Shown here: piece by piece, positions 42,942 to 54,535 of the stretch
Layout: each line of letters starts with the position of its first letter
Position numbering within the stretch: position 1 is the first letter of the stretch
DNA from: Allomyces macrogynus ATCC 38327
Lineage: Eukaryota > Blastocladiomycota > Blastocladiomycetes > Blastocladiales > Blastocladiaceae
Direction of reading: 5' to 3'
DNA length: 64,000 nucleotides
Assembly (NCBI GenBank): GCA_000151295.1
Contig: GG745347.1
Span: 433,147-497,146 of the forward strand
The notes under the pieces: model-generated
What the model was told of the DNA's origin: nothing
Database searches by the model: none
The model's input: the letters and a program-made list of their open reading frames with translations, nothing else
Program-made: the position numbers and the translations under genes

Positions 42942-45158
42942 TCACGCCAGTTGGACGCGCACCACAACGCGCAGCGGTGCAAACGAAGCAAGCATGCCCG
43001 CGACGTGGTCCGCAACGAGAGCGTCTACGGCCGCGCCGACAACCACGTCCACCGCAAACTGCGCGCAACCCTCATCCTGGCCATGATCATTGATCTTCCG
43101 GTTTGTGGAAGCTGCCCACCGCACGACTGCTTCGAGCTCCTTGGCCATGGTTTCAACGTCAGTGACGTGCACGATATGCACTGCAAGCGTGGAAGCAGGC
43201 CGGCCAATGATCATCATCTTTGGAACCACTGTCCAAACGGGATGTCCCTGGCGGTAGTCGAGCGTCAGCACGTCAAACAGCGTGTCACTGCCAAAATCGA
43301 CGCGCTGCGCATGGAGGGAACGCAGTACCGGCGCGTGCGTGAGGTGCTCAAGCAACCGTGGGTGAATCGCGTCGACATTGACTGTTTCGAGGCAGGCAAC
43401 AGACGGAAGAGAGAGGAGGAGCATGTTGCTCGAATCGGCTGACAGTGTCAAGTGTGCAAGCCTCGGAAGTGCTGCAGGTCCGAGCGACGCGACAGTCGCT
43501 GAGCTTGCATGGACCCGGGTCACCAATGCGAGCGTTGGAGCGTGACCAGCAGCCCACTGGATCGGGTGCATCACGGACAGCGTCGTGAGCTGCGGAAGCG
43601 AATCGAGTGTCGCGCTGTGCACGTGCAGAGGGCTCGCAAACGGGTTTTTGGCATACAAGATCAGCTCCTTCACGGATGCCCATGGGACCGTGGTAATAGT
43701 ACCGCCCTGTGGGCCAATGTCGACATAGACTGCAAGTTTCTCGAGCACAGGCATGTCGGCGACTGCGGCAAGATGTGCGAGCAGAAAGCACGAAACTGTC
43801 AACCGCTTCAGCACGGGAAATGTCGTGGGTGTGCAGTCATTATCCAGTGAAGAGCGCACACAGTGCACCAGAAACAAACCCTCCAAGAGCGGTGCGTATG
43901 CTGCAAAGTGGACCAGATGGGCGTTGGTAACTACCAGATTCTCTACTTTGACGCGCACCAGACGTGGCAACGGCCCTGATAGCTCTGGCATCTTCGTGGA
44001 TATCGGACCAAACCGACGCGTGGTTGTGACAGTCATGGACCGGAGCAAAGGGAAAACAGAGTCGCGGATATCAATGGGTGCACCTGCAATGAGCAAGGAA
44101 AGCATGTCGGCAGAGCCATGGAAAGTGCGCAAAGTGCACCACACAACTGGGGGAGCTTGAAGCAACAGTTCAGGCAAGTGTCCAGCAAAATTGTGGCTTA
44201 CAAGGGACAGCTTGCGCAGCGACGCAGCGAGTGGGCGGATATGATCAGCGACCACATTTGGGTGAATTTTAGACGCCGACACCGACAACACTTCCAGTTT
44301 TGGTGCCTTCATGAGCGTGTCGACCTCATTGTCATTGGTCAGGGTGAGGTTCAGCTCACAAAGGCGCAGCAGGTGCACAGATGCCGCCAACGCATTCCAG
44401 AGGCCGTCCAGCACAGTCACGCTGAGGCCGGCGAGAGTCGGGCTCAAAATTGCAAGTGCTTCGGCAAGGGCCACAGCCGGCAACGTGACGGAGAGCTCAG
44501 TCAGGTTTGGAAACCGCGCTGCCATTTGCGCGAGAGCGGTGGCGAGTGCATGGTACTCAAGCGCTGCGTCGTCTCCGCGAATTAGGAAGCGCATGCTTGG
44601 TATCAAATCATGAACGCTGAGAGACCGAATGCGGCCAGCCGGGAGCACGAGAGTCGACACGTCGGGGCCAAACCTGGGAACGCGCACAAGCGTGGCCGTC
44701 ACGTTGCTGCAGATCGACGGCGCCAACCCAGCAAGGTCCGCCCAACTGGCCGCGCTCATGACGGGCAGCTCAGGCGTCAACGTAACTTCTCCTTCGGGAA
44801 GAATCCCAAAATGGAGGTTGTCAGGTGCACCATTGTGAGCCATTTGCGAGACAGTCAGGTGCATGGTGAGATGCCAGTGGAGCGCGGCATCGACAATACG
44901 CTTGAGAGTAGTGCAAGTGCGGCTCAGCGCAACAAGTACAGGCGCCACCGCAGCGCTGACGGGCAAGCATCCTGCCAAGGTCAAATCGTAGTCTGTTTCG
45001 AGAATACGCGCGACAATCAAACGCAAAATGTCCGTTGGTAAATCGGCAAGACTGGCCGATGCTGGGCGTGACGGTACGGCACACAAGTCAGAGGAGCAGA
45101 TGGCCGAGCTGGTGCGACTTGATTCAGTCGCGTCCTGAGATAATTGAGCTGCCTGCAT
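42942..45158 (-). CDS. F-box/LRR protein (intact member of a local family)
   Basis: Starting at ATG 45158 (MQAAQLSQDATESS) the frame encodes 738 residues. An F-box-type helix set lies near residues 35-95: LADLPTDILRLIVARILETD, then VALSRTCTTLKRIVDAALHW. The remainder is made of irregular leucine-rich units (LTELSVTLPAVAL, LRLCELNLTLTND, LEVLSVSASKIHP, LKRLTVSCFLLAHL, LEKLAVYVDIGP, LAHLTLSADSSN, LETVNVDAIHPRLLEHLTHA). The C-terminus forms an alpha/beta segment (VHIVHVTDVETMAKELEAVV). By family it would be a substrate receptor of an SCF ubiquitin ligase. A degenerate copy lies immediately upstream on the same strand and another related start appears at the right end of the window. In-frame sequence upstream of 45158 is open but lacks coding bias. 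Confidence 0.8.
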   Translation of the reverse strand: MQAAQLSQDATESSRTSSAICSSDLCAVPSRPASASLADLPTDILRLIVARILETDYDLTLAGCLPVSAAVAPVLVALSRTCTTLKRIVDAALHWHLTMHLTVSQMAHNGAPDNLHFGILPEGEVTLTPELPVMSAASWADLAGLAPSICSNVTATLVRVPRFGPDVSTLVLPAGRIRSLSVHDLIPSMRFLIRGDDAALEYHALATALAQMAARFPNLTELSVTLPAVALAEALAILSPTLAGLSVTVLDGLWNALAASVHLLRLCELNLTLTNDNEVDTLMKAPKLEVLSVSASKIHPNVVADHIRPLAASLRKLSLVSHNFAGHLPELLLQAPPVVWCTLRTFHGSADMLSLLIAGAPIDIRDSVFPLLRSMTVTTTRRFGPISTKMPELSGPLPRLVRVKVENLVVTNAHLVHFAAYAPLLEGLFLVHCVRSSLDNDCTPTTFPVLKRLTVSCFLLAHLAAVADMPVLEKLAVYVDIGPQGGTITTVPWASVKELILYAKNPFASPLHVHSATLDSLPQLTTLSVMHPIQWAAGHAPTLALVTRVHASSATVASLGPAALPRLAHLTLSADSSNMLLLSLPSVACLETVNVDAIHPRLLEHLTHAPVLRSLHAQRVDFGSDTLFDVLTLDYRQGHPVWTVVPKMMIIGRPASTLAVHIVHVTDVETMAKELEAVVRWAASTNRKINDHGQDEGCAQFAVDVVVGAAVDALVADHVAGMLASFAPLRVVVRVQLA

Positions 45159-45422
45159 TGTGGTCGTTTCGTCTATGGAGCCAGTATGCAGTGCAAGTGG
45201 TCGGATGTAGTAGTGGCGGCTCTTGGATCTTGTGTTGATGGTCTGCAGCCGATGGCAAGTGGGGTTGGTTGTGGTTCCTTGCTGGTGGTCAGCTGCTTGT
45301 TTGTTGTGGCTGTTTGCTGCAAAAGATGTGAAGCACCGTCGAACGGGCTGCTGAACTGAGAGCAGCCAGCCAACACAGGAACACAAATCCCCACACAAAT
45401 ACATCAGCGCACGTATAGTTAT

Positions 45423-46985
45423 CTACGAAGCGCAGGTGGCGGCATGGCAAACAAGCCGCATAACATGCATCTCCACCAGGAAAGGCACACGGCCGTCCAT
45501 CTTATCGCTCTGGCCATTTTCATTCACGATCGCGACCCGCTTGGACGAAACCTCGCTTGTGTCAGCTTGAATCTCGGCCATCCACCGCACGACCGCTTCC
45601 AGTTCCGTCAACGCGTCGATAATGTCAGTGACGTGAACGACGTGGATCACAACCGCATCAGCAGGCCCGCCGCAAAAAATTCATTTGCGGGAGCGCTCGC
45701 CACAAGAGGTTCCCTTGACGATACTCGAGCTTCATGATGGGGAGCGACAAGTCGCCACTCAGGTCAACACGATGCGTGTGCAGGAAGCGAAGTCGCGGCG
45801 TGTGCGACAGTTGCTCAATGAGCCGGGGGTGCAGCGACGAGACGCCGACATGCTCGAGGTGGGCCAAGCTGGTGGGCAGAGTACGCAGTGGCATGTTGTT
45901 GGAAATGCTTGGCCCCAGAGTCTAGAGCGCGAGTTGCGGGACAGCATGACGAAACGAGGCCATGTCAGGCGTGCCGTCAAAATGTGTAAGCGCTGCGAGC
46001 GTGGGGACATGATGGTCGGCAAGCTCAGTCGTGCAAGCCGCGGAAGTGCGTCGAGCATCGCACCAGACACCTGGGTCCATTCGACTGTTGGCGTCAATGG
46101 AACAATGGTCACATCCGTGACCGACAGCCACGGAGTGTTATCAACGACTGTTGGGTGGTCGACAACGTAAATCACAAGCTTGTCGAGCATTGGCATTATG
46201 ACCGTCATCGCCAAGTGCGCCAAAGATGTACGACAGACCGTCAATTTCGTCAGTGCTGGGAAGGGCGCCTGCGCCGCGAGGAGCGCCAGACACGCATTGG
46301 GCAGAACTTGATCAACAATGTCGACGCGCACCAAGATGCGCATCTGGTTAGGCAGCATCGGCAGAACCAATGATGTCGACCCGCAATTTCAAGAAAAACG
46401 GTGTCACGCGCGTCCAAATTGTCACCAGTCACAAGAAGTGGCAAAATATCGGCAGGAGCCTTGATGCTCTGCAATGCGTGCCAAATCGGGAGAGCGAACA
46501 AGCTCAGCAGTGAGGTACTTGGCGCCATCTTCGCCGTCTTGGGAAACCGTGAGGCCGAGCTCGACATGCCAATGCAGCGCTTCGTCAACGGCGAGCATCA
46601 ATGTCTTGCAGGTCTGAAGCAGCGCGACAGGGACAGGCACCGAAGCGGCATGGGCGGCCAGACATTTGGCATTGTTCGGGTTGCGGTCGCCGTCAAGGAT
46701 GTGTGCAATAAATCGGTGCAAAAAGTCGGCTTGCAGGTTTGCAAGGCTGGTTGGGGCAACGAATTCTGGAGCAGAGACGTTGGTGCGTTTCGTCGAGTCC
46801 AGGTGACGAGCGCGATGACAGCGGAGTGCGGGGAGAATGGACTGTTCGTTGGGCAGCGCCGGTTCAGGCCCCAATCTGCTGGTCGCGCAATCTGAGCGTG
46901 ACTGCGAAGGACAGAGAAGCTGTGGTTCTGTGCACGCGTGGGAGCTAATTATCAAATGATGGATTGAGCAGGACAGCATCAGCAT
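45423..46985 (-). pseudogene. decayed tandem paralogue of the F-box/LRR gene
   Basis: Fragments in three frames align in order with the intact gene at 42942-45158. The N-terminal F-box (LANLQADFLHRFIAHILDGD, ALLQTCKTLMLAVDEALHWH) lies at about 46,500-46,800. A middle fragment (APADILPLLVTGDNLDARDT) follows directly, meaning roughly 200 residues of LRR have been lost. Next come TKLTVCRTSLAHLAMTVIMP and MLDALPRLARLSLP in another frame. The C-terminal pieces are HPRLIEQLSHTPRLRFLHTH and IHVVHVTDIIDALTELEAVV. Several frameshifts and stops separate them, and introns do not explain the large deletion. It is a pseudogene produced by tandem duplication and decay. Confidence 0.85.
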
Positions 46986-47845
46986 GTCAGGTCACACAGC
47001 GAAAAGCGACATGCACGGCTCAGAAAGTGTGCAACCGAGGGTGGGCAGAGTAACAGAGTCGCTCGCAAAAGCAACGCAAAAACAAAAAAATGAATTAACT
47101 TCGGCTAGGCCAGACCCCCGACATAACCGGGATGCAGCACGCACGCAGGCTTTGAATCTGCAGCGGTCATGACGCGTTGTGGCCAAAGTCGCCAGCCGTC
47201 GAGGGCAGAGAAGTGCCGCACCGCAGGATGCGTGAATGGGATGGATCCAGCAAGGAGGTGGTCAGGCAAGCGACGTTCGAAAAATTTACGGCAAATGGAC
47301 GATCCACAGCCGCCTCGTTTTCCTGGCTGGTGGATACCTATAAAACTCGCGCCAAACCATCTTATCATCGGGGGAAGAGTAGTGCAGGTGACCCTGGCTC
47401 TGGCGCATTTCTCTGCCCTCGACGGCTTGCTGCTTTGGCCACAGCGCGCTATGACCACTGCAGATTCAAAGCCTGCGTGCCGCATCCCGGTAATGTCGGG
47501 GGGTCCGGTCCAGCCATTTTCCACGTTTTTCGTTCGTGCTCGTTGCACTTCTTTGTTGTTACGTTGTGCTGCTTTGCGTATCACTCTCGGAGTGTTGCAG
47601 CGAGCTGCATGGCATTCCAAGCCAAGACGCTCATCAACGCTCTTTGCCGCCTACTGCTTGCGTTTCTTGATTCGCAGAATATCCAGTGCAATGCAAGGCG
47701 CGCATCGATTTGATGCTCCACAAAGCACACGTTGTAATCCCATAAAAACACTTTGAACTATAGATGTGATAAACTGCCGCCCCAAAACAACACGCAAAAA
47801 CAACACCAAAACAACCAGACCAACCACTCACGCCCGCCCGATTGA
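46986..47845. other. intergenic with foldback element
   Basis: Apart from the inverted repeat at 47103-47515, no coding sequence is seen. The ORFs at 47105-47756 on both strands run through the inverted repeat and are not genes. Confidence 0.5.
47103..47515. mobile_element. foldback/MITE-like element with about 105-nt terminal inverted repeats
   Basis: The left arm (about 47103-47212) and the reverse complement of the right arm (about 47408-47515) share long identical blocks, such as GCAGGCTTTGAATCTGCAG and CCGTCGAGGGCAGAGA, with scattered mismatches. The ends are GGCT and AGCC. The spacer is about 195 bases and non-coding. No clear target-site duplication is visible next to the ends. Size and structure fit a non-autonomous DNA transposon (MITE), but a simple inverted duplication is possible. 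Confidence 0.7.
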
Positions 47846-50800
47846 TCACAACACCGAGTCGAGCGCGTTGCTCTCATCAAACAAACTGCCATAGTCCTCG
47901 TCCTCGTCCGCACCGCCACCGTGATCTGCCGCCGACTGCGGCGCAATCATGACCTTGTTGACGGCCGTGACTGCCGCGGACTTCTGCAGCTTGCCACGGT
48001 CGCCGACGGCGCCATGCACGAGCGGCGCCAACAGACCATGAACGGCCTTTTCGCGGTCGGTGTCGGACTTGTAGGTCGGCCACATTTGCGCGAAGAGCTG
48101 TTTGGTGGAGAAAGAGCGCACGGTCAGTGAAAGATCATTTCCCGGAAGAGTGGAGTCAAGCGACGTACCGTCAGCGAGGCTTGCGGCACGCCCTCCTCGA
48201 GCAACGTCTGCAGCACCATTTCGCGGCTCGGCGAGCCCATCGGCCCGACTAGCACATGCGCGAGGAACCCAAACATCAGCTCAGCCAACTCGGCGTGCGC
48301 CGGGTGCTTGAGCCCAGCCAGGACCCCACGCACGACAAACGTGGCCAGCACCGGATGATGCGCCTGCGTGAAGTGCGGCAAGAGCGCCTTGAGCACCTGG
48401 AGGGCCTTGGCGACGGCCGCGGGCTCGCCGCACCGGAACATCGACAGCAGCGCAAACACGACGGCCTCGAGCAGCGTCACGTTCGAGCGCTCAAACACAA
48501 ACTCGGCGAGCCCGGGCTCGGCGTGCGCCTGCTTGCGGTTCTGCACGAACCAGACACTCAGCATGTCCATGAACCCGACCGTCAGAGAACGCAGCTGCCG
48601 GTCGTGTACGATCTCGGCTGTCAGGCCCGACTTGCCCTCGCCGGCATCGTCATTGTCGTCGTCGTCTTCGCCGTCGCTGCAACCGTCCTGAGCCGACTCG
48701 CCCGTCAGCGTGAGCGTGTGCTGCGTCCATTCCTTGGTGAGCCGGTCGACGACAAACTTGCACAGTTCCGGGACGATGGGCAGGACGACGGTTGCGCGCG
48801 CCGACGCGGGACAATGCACGACGAGCGGCTCGACAAAGCACCGCAGGAGCGCGGCGATGTGCCGGTTCTCGACGGTGGCGATGTTGGCAAACACGGCCTG
48901 GATCGTGTGCTGCGCGATGTTGGGGATCGCGTAGAATGGTGGGCGCAGGAGGTGGCCGAGGAGCGTGTAGCTGGTAGAAAGAGAAAGAAGCGTTGCGTCA
49001 GCTGGGTTCGCTCCGGTCGGTGCCGGGCAAAGGAAAATCACGTACGCGTTGGGCTTGATCTGCTCCATCCACATCTGGATCTTGAGCAGCTGGTGGTCGG
49101 CCGGCGTCTGTGGCGCCCGACTCCCCTGTTGCTCTGTTCTGAATCGTCAGCTCCACGACACTCTCCCCGAGTTCAGAAACCAAACGCAAAACGTACGCAA
49201 GTATGCCTGCTTGATATACACCGGAATATCCTGCAATGCCTTGACGAGCGGCACCGCCTTGGCGACCTGCGGATCCGTCAAGGCGTGCGCCGCCTGAATC
49301 ACGCCCATGACGCGCTGCGCTACCTCCACCACATACCCGTCCAGCACCGCCGGGAACCAGCTCGCCCTCGCGCGCTTGAAAACTGCATTCAAGGTCACCA
49401 TTGGCAACATAATTTGCGACCGGTGCTGCCGGTGATCCGCGTGCGGGTCGCACAGCGCGACAAGCGCCTCGGCCGTCGGCACGAATTCGCACACGTCGCT
49501 CGAAAACTGTGACACGAGCGGGTCCAGCAGCGCGCGCGTGCGCGCGACGCGTTCGGGAATCTCTTCGGCGCGCGGGTTCGGGCGGTAGGTGTGCCGGTCG
49601 AGCGAGGTCGTGTGCACGATCGCGACAAACAAGCACTCGATGACGTGGCACTTTTCGGCGTACGGCAGCTGCGTCGCGACCTTTTCAATATCGGCTGACA
49701 GGGCGAGGACCAGGTCCGGCACGGCGAGGGCGACGCGTGACAGTTGCCCGAGCATCGCGTACCGCACCTGCCGGTCGTCAGTCGAGTAATTAATCATCGT
49801 CTCGAGCAGCGGGAGCAGCGGCGCCATGTCCTGCCCGATCGCGCCGACACAGTGCGACGCCGACCGGGTCAGTGCCAGCACTTGCTGAGAGTCGCGGTCG
49901 GCCGCGGCCTGCGCGAGCCGCGAGAGCAGGTACTGGTAGATTTGCCGCAACGCTGCGGCGTCCTTGAGCATGCCCTGTGCGCCCGCGTCGATCAGGGCCA
50001 GCACGCCCTGCAGGTGCTTGCCGGCCGTGAGCTGCGTGAGCGTCCATTGCGCGGCAGCGGTGGGAGCCATGGCGGCCACGAGCTTGACGACCGACTGCGT
50101 GTGGCTCTTGAGTGCGGTTTCGGCGCGCTCGCGGTGCTTCTTGTTTGGGAACTCGTCGGTGGACGCTTTCTGGGGGCCGACGGCAGTGAGTATTTCATGT
50201 CGCGAGGAAAAGAATGGAGAAGTGTGCAGCGTACGCGCTCAAAGGTGACAATCGCCTTTTCCAAGACCCGCGGAAGAGCTTCCAAGATGGGCGCCGACTA
50301 TAGATTTCGACATGAACGTCAGTCCCAGCTCTGCACCGCACGCACACAACCAGCCACCCACAACGCACCTCCTTCAAATACGGATGTTTGAGTGCCGTCA
50401 ACCAAAACGAAACAATCGACGTCGACAGCGTGACCGACGGATGCTGCTGCAGTTCCAGCAACGTCGAGATATACGCGGCCAGCCGCGCGGGAATCCACGC
50501 CACGTTGGCCTTCGCACACACTTGCCGCACCCCGACATCCACAATCGCCTGCACGAGCAACTTCATCACATCAAACGCGTCGATATCGTTCTGGTCGAGC
50601 GCGATCAAGGTCTGCACGACGAGTGCGACCATCCCGCCGTCCAAAAACGGCTCAAACAGCGTCTGTACCTCGCCCGGCTGCGGGTAGTTGCGCGCACAGA
50701 CCAGGTAGAGCGTCTCGGCCGCCGCGTACTGCACCGGAAGGACCGATTTCGCCGCGGGCAACAGTTGCGCGAGCCCCATGATCAGTCCGGCCTGCGCCAT

Positions 50801-51707
50801 CAGAGTTGCACTGATCCACGGCACCATGGCCGCGAGCGCGTGCAGTGCGGCGACGGCGAGCGGTGCCGACTCATGCGTCGGGCCATGGATCACGACCGGG
50901 TGCAGGAACATGACGGTCGCGAGAAACCAGCCGACACGGCCCTGCTCCCCGGGCACGTACTCGACCTCCTTGATTTTGGTGCCCGCTTGAAAGGGTTTCA
51001 GGTCGCGCGCGAGTTCTTGCGCGTAGAGGTCGTCCGAGAGCACGATCGAGCTGACGGCTTTCATGAGCACGCGCTTGCGCGTGAGCACGACTTCGTCGGA
51101 AAAGTCCACGTCGTAGATGTCCTGCACGAGGCCTGTGAGGACGAGAAAGACGAGTTCCTTGTGCGTCGGCTAGAAACGGCCCGGTTCGATCAGTCCGTCT
51201 CCTCGCTTTCCCAACCTCCACGATGTACAAATGGAAACGTACCGACGCGGCAAACATGGTCGTCAAGACCCCATTCAAGTCCCACGTCTGCGGCCACTCG
51301 CGTTTCGCAACTTCCACAATCACCGCCGCAAGCTTGGTCTTGAGCAAATTCGACTCGCCCGCGGCACTTATGCCCTCGGTCGCGAGCCGCTCGAGCGCGT
51401 TGACGGCGGCCGCGCGCGCGTCTGGCGAGTGCGAGCTCCACGCGTACCGCACCTGGTGCTCCAGACATTTGAGCCCAAAGAAGCGAACGCGCTGGTCGTG
51501 GCCTGCGGCTGCGGGAGCGATTGCAAAGCCGACGGCGAGCGCGGACGGGGACTCGGTCACTTGGTTGAGGAGCTAAGAGGGATCGAGTGTCAGCCTGGGG
51601 GGGGGGGGGGGGGAAGAGAGCGTGCAAATCGAGGACCGTACGTCGAACGTGGCACGGCGCTGCTCGGGCGTTGCCGTCGGGCTCAGCTGCACTTGCAGCG
51701 CTTGCAT
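47846..51707 (-). CDS. exportin-5-like karyopherin (XPO5/HASTY/MSN5 family)
   Basis: Eight exons: 51707-51642, 51572-51243, 51169-50369, 50297-50235, 50169-49197, 49133-49046, 48970-48169 and 48097-47846, encoding 1,124 residues, near the family length. The N-terminus has the importin-beta-like start: LSPTATPEQRRATFD, VRFFGLKCLEHQVRYAW, and LLKTKLAAVIVEVAKREWPQ, which matches exportin-5. The rest is HEAT-repeat helices, for example LMKAVSSIVLSDDLYAQELA, LLPLLETMINYSTDDRQVRY and LLGHLLRPPFYAIPNIAQHT. This family exports cargo from the nucleus with RanGTP: double-stranded RNA and tRNA in animals, phosphoproteins for yeast Msn5. An acidic loop occurs near residue 840. All splice phases agree. 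Intron 1 contains a C17 tract. The start is the only in-frame ATG in good context (GAGATCATG). Confidence 0.9.
51597..51613 (-). repeat. C17 tract in an exportin intron (sense strand)
   Basis: Seventeen G on the plus strand, thus C17 in the sense of intron 51573-51641, directly upstream of a CTGAC branch-like site and the acceptor. Confidence 0.9.
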
Positions 51708-52423
51708 GATCTCGGCCCATGGCTGTGCCCGTCGACGAAGAGCAGGGGGAGGGCGCGAGCGTGAATTAATCCGTGTCCTGATCACTAATCCCTGCATCCC
51801 CGATGCGGTCAGAGTCCGTACCTGCATCGGCGGACGGCGCGCCGCTTGCAGCCATCATGACAAGTTTGGTTCGTGGTCGAGGAACGGTGTCGGTGCTTGG
51901 CGGGTTGGTGCACAGTCGGTTCAGGGACCGTCGGGTCGGGCTTGCAGCGGAGAGGTGCGAGATAAGGGCGAGTCTTGGTTCAAATCGTTGACGGCGCGCT
52001 GTCGAGACGGGTCCCAGTTGCTTGCAGCAAGTTCCAGCTTGTCGGCGCGTCGATTTAAAGACCGGTTTCTCGTGCTGATGGTGTGGAGGGTGACGCACTG
52101 AAGATCAACGATCAAGGCACGGCAACAGGCGAGGCAAAGGTGTTGATCACTGGACACAAGTCATTCAAAGCGCCGGCTCATCAGCCCAAAACCACGGACG
52201 CGAAGGAAAGCATGATAAATATTGGCGACTCAACGACAACCACGAAAAGAAACGGCGAGCGCGCGCGGGCGCGACGCGCCACGACACAAACGACATTGAG
52301 TTCAGCAAACTGCCGCTGGGAAGGTGATAAATTTGGGGGCTGTGTGGCATCAAACAAGAATAACGAAAACAAACGGGACACCAAGCAACATCATGGCCGA
52401 GAGCCGTCCCGACTCGTCTTGGC
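51708..52423. other. intergenic between two minus-strand genes
   Basis: 716 bases holding the exportin promoter and the ALY 3' region by position. No coding-like ORF. Confidence 0.45.
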
Positions 52424-54535
52424 TTAGTCGGTCATCATGGCGTCGCCGCCCGTCGGCACGACCGCTGGGGCCGCGGCAGCGGGCTACGTGCGTGAACATC
52501 AATGTCGTGTTTGGGTCAGGATCTTGTCCTTGGTGCGGAACGGAAGTACGAGCACGGACACGTACCATGCGCTGAGCCATGTACGCCTCGAGGTCCTGGT
52601 CGAGGTCGCCGGCCGACTTGGGCGCCGCGCGCTCGGCACGCTCCGGACGGTCAGCACCTGACGCGCGCGCGTCGCGGCCACGACCGCCGCGACGGCCGCG
52701 CCGGCGCGAACCCTCCGACTCCTTGGGCGCCGACGACGACGACAGCGTGGCCGCACGCGCGGGCGCAGCGGCAGCAACGGTGCGGGTCACGGCGCTGCGA
52801 GAGAGATAAAACGAGCGGACGAACGGGCGTCAGGAACACGTGCACGGGACGGATTGAGGCAGCGCGGACGAGGACGGCGGCGACAGCAACGAAACTCAGT
52901 GCGGGAAGACCGCCAGGCCGACGTGCAAATCGACAATTCGGTGCATGAGAAAGTGGGCCTTGCTGACGATCGACCAACGCGCACATGCGTGCCCAGTGCG
53001 ACTTGCAGATCCCGAGCTTCTCGGCAATGCAATCGCCGCCGACCCGACCGCGCAATACAAAAGGATACTCACGCGACCTGGCGCTCCAGCTCGTTCGGAG
53101 CAACGACGAACTCAATCTGCATCGGGCGGCCTGCGAGCGTGATCAACAACATGTCGAGTCGAGTTGGGTGCGTGCGTGACGAGCGTGAAGTTGATGGAGC
53201 GGGCGAGCAGCAAGTCGATGGCAGTCGTGAACAGCGTCGAGTGCGTGATGGTGGGTCGGGATGCGAGAAGCGGACGTCAGCGCGGGTTCGGCGGCACGGG
53301 AGTTGGTGAATGGTCGAGCGGCAACAGCTGGTGGGTGGCGACTGGGAGGGAGATGGTGCAAGCAAAATAAACAGCGTGCGTGCGAGCGCGCACGTCCAGT
53401 CCCGGGCGGTCAGCCCGAAGGACGGTCGGCCTCTGCTTGATCGGGTTCATCTTCATCTTGCCCGCGTCGGCACCGGGTTAGGCGCGCACGTCGCGACCCG
53501 TAATCCCGCGTACACGACCGCAGGCCATGCCTCGACAACTGGGCCAACGGCGCCCGATTGCGGCAGCAACACCGATCCGGCCTCGCGCGGCCCCACACGC
53601 AACACAACGGCCGCCCCACGAATCAATCCATCGGCAGCGTCGAGAAGATGGACGGGGGAAGTGCCGCTGTCGCGGGAATCGGGCATAAAATCGTCGAAAG
53701 TTGGCACGGGCTACTACGTCCGCATCGCACCCGCCGCACGGGACACCGCCCGTCGTCCAACCGAGTGGCACGGCAAGCGGCCCAACCCCACCGCGATTCA
53801 GCGGAAAATGCGCAGTGCGAGCACGTGGTGGGTGGAAATCGGAGGGAGATGCGGGTGACGAATGCAGTGAAGAAAATGGGTCGAGCGGAGCGAGCACGTG
53901 CTCACAGGGAGCCATCATCAAAAAAAAAAAAAAAAAATGCCAACCACGTCGCACGCACACCCGGAGCGCCATGGGACCAAATGAAAGAGAGGGCGGCAGC
54001 AGCCATATCATCCCGCAAGGGGCGGCGCGCACATACCGTCGAGCGTGACATTGTTGTACTGAGCAATGGCCTTGGCGGCGTCGGCCTTGGCCTGGTAGTG
54101 AATGTGCGCGGTGCCCTGCGACCGGCCGTTCTTGTCGTAGTAGAGCTGCACCGACTTGACGCGGCCAATGCGCTTGAAGAGCTCGCGCAGGTCGTCCTCG
54201 GTCACGCCGCGGTCGAGGTTCGTCACGGAAATCTTGGCCGACGCGGCCGCAGCGGCGGCGGCGGCCGAAGCGCTGACGAGCGCCGTCGGGCGGTCGCGGT
54301 CGTTGTGGCGGGACGAAGGGGGAGCGGGGCGGTCGCGCTCGCTGCGGTCGACCATCATGGCGTCGCCACCGACATCGCGCCGGTCACGGCCGCCACGGCG
54401 ACGGCGGCCCGAGTCTTCGCCAGCGCCCGACGAGGAAGCCGGGGCCGGGGCCGAGCTGTTGCGCGAGGCGCGGTTGGCGGCGATGATCGAGTCGAGGTCC
54501 ATGGTGACCTGCGCGCTCGGGTTGAAGGCGGCCAT
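52424..54535 (-). CDS. ALY/REF (YRA1-like) mRNA export adaptor with long introns
   Basis: Four exons, 54535-54037, 53130-53073, 52794-52566 and 52483-52424, encode 281 residues. Features in order: an N-terminal UAP56-binding-like box (VTMDLDSIIAANRASR); an Arg/Gly-rich region; an RRM from about residue 98 (AKISVTNLDRGVTEDDLREL, KSVQLYYDKNGRSQGTAHIH, then the splice-created DGRPMQIEFVVAP); an RG-rich region (SRRRGRRGGRGRD); and a C-terminal DLDQDLEAYMAQ box that also contacts the helicase in this family. These proteins link spliced mRNA to the export receptor as part of TREX. Intron 1 is 906 nt and splits the RRM, and intron 2 is 278 nt, whereas most local introns are 50-95 nt. Yeast YRA1 also has one long intron used for autoregulation. 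Confidence 0.94.

Noticed and set aside
42942..42962. A prokaryotic-style or CRISPR interpretation of repeats in the window
   Set aside because: No regularly spaced identical repeats with unique spacers were seen; genes carry spliceosomal introns throughout.
45159..45404. Extension of the F-box/LRR gene to ATG 45404
   Set aside because: The additional sequence has AT-ending codons and no similarity to the paralogue; ATG 45158 is preferred.
47105..47756. Overlapping ORFs of 171-195 residues on both strands
   Set aside because: They run through the inverted repeat and show mirrored peptides such as CGQSRQPSRAEKC, explained by the foldback structure.
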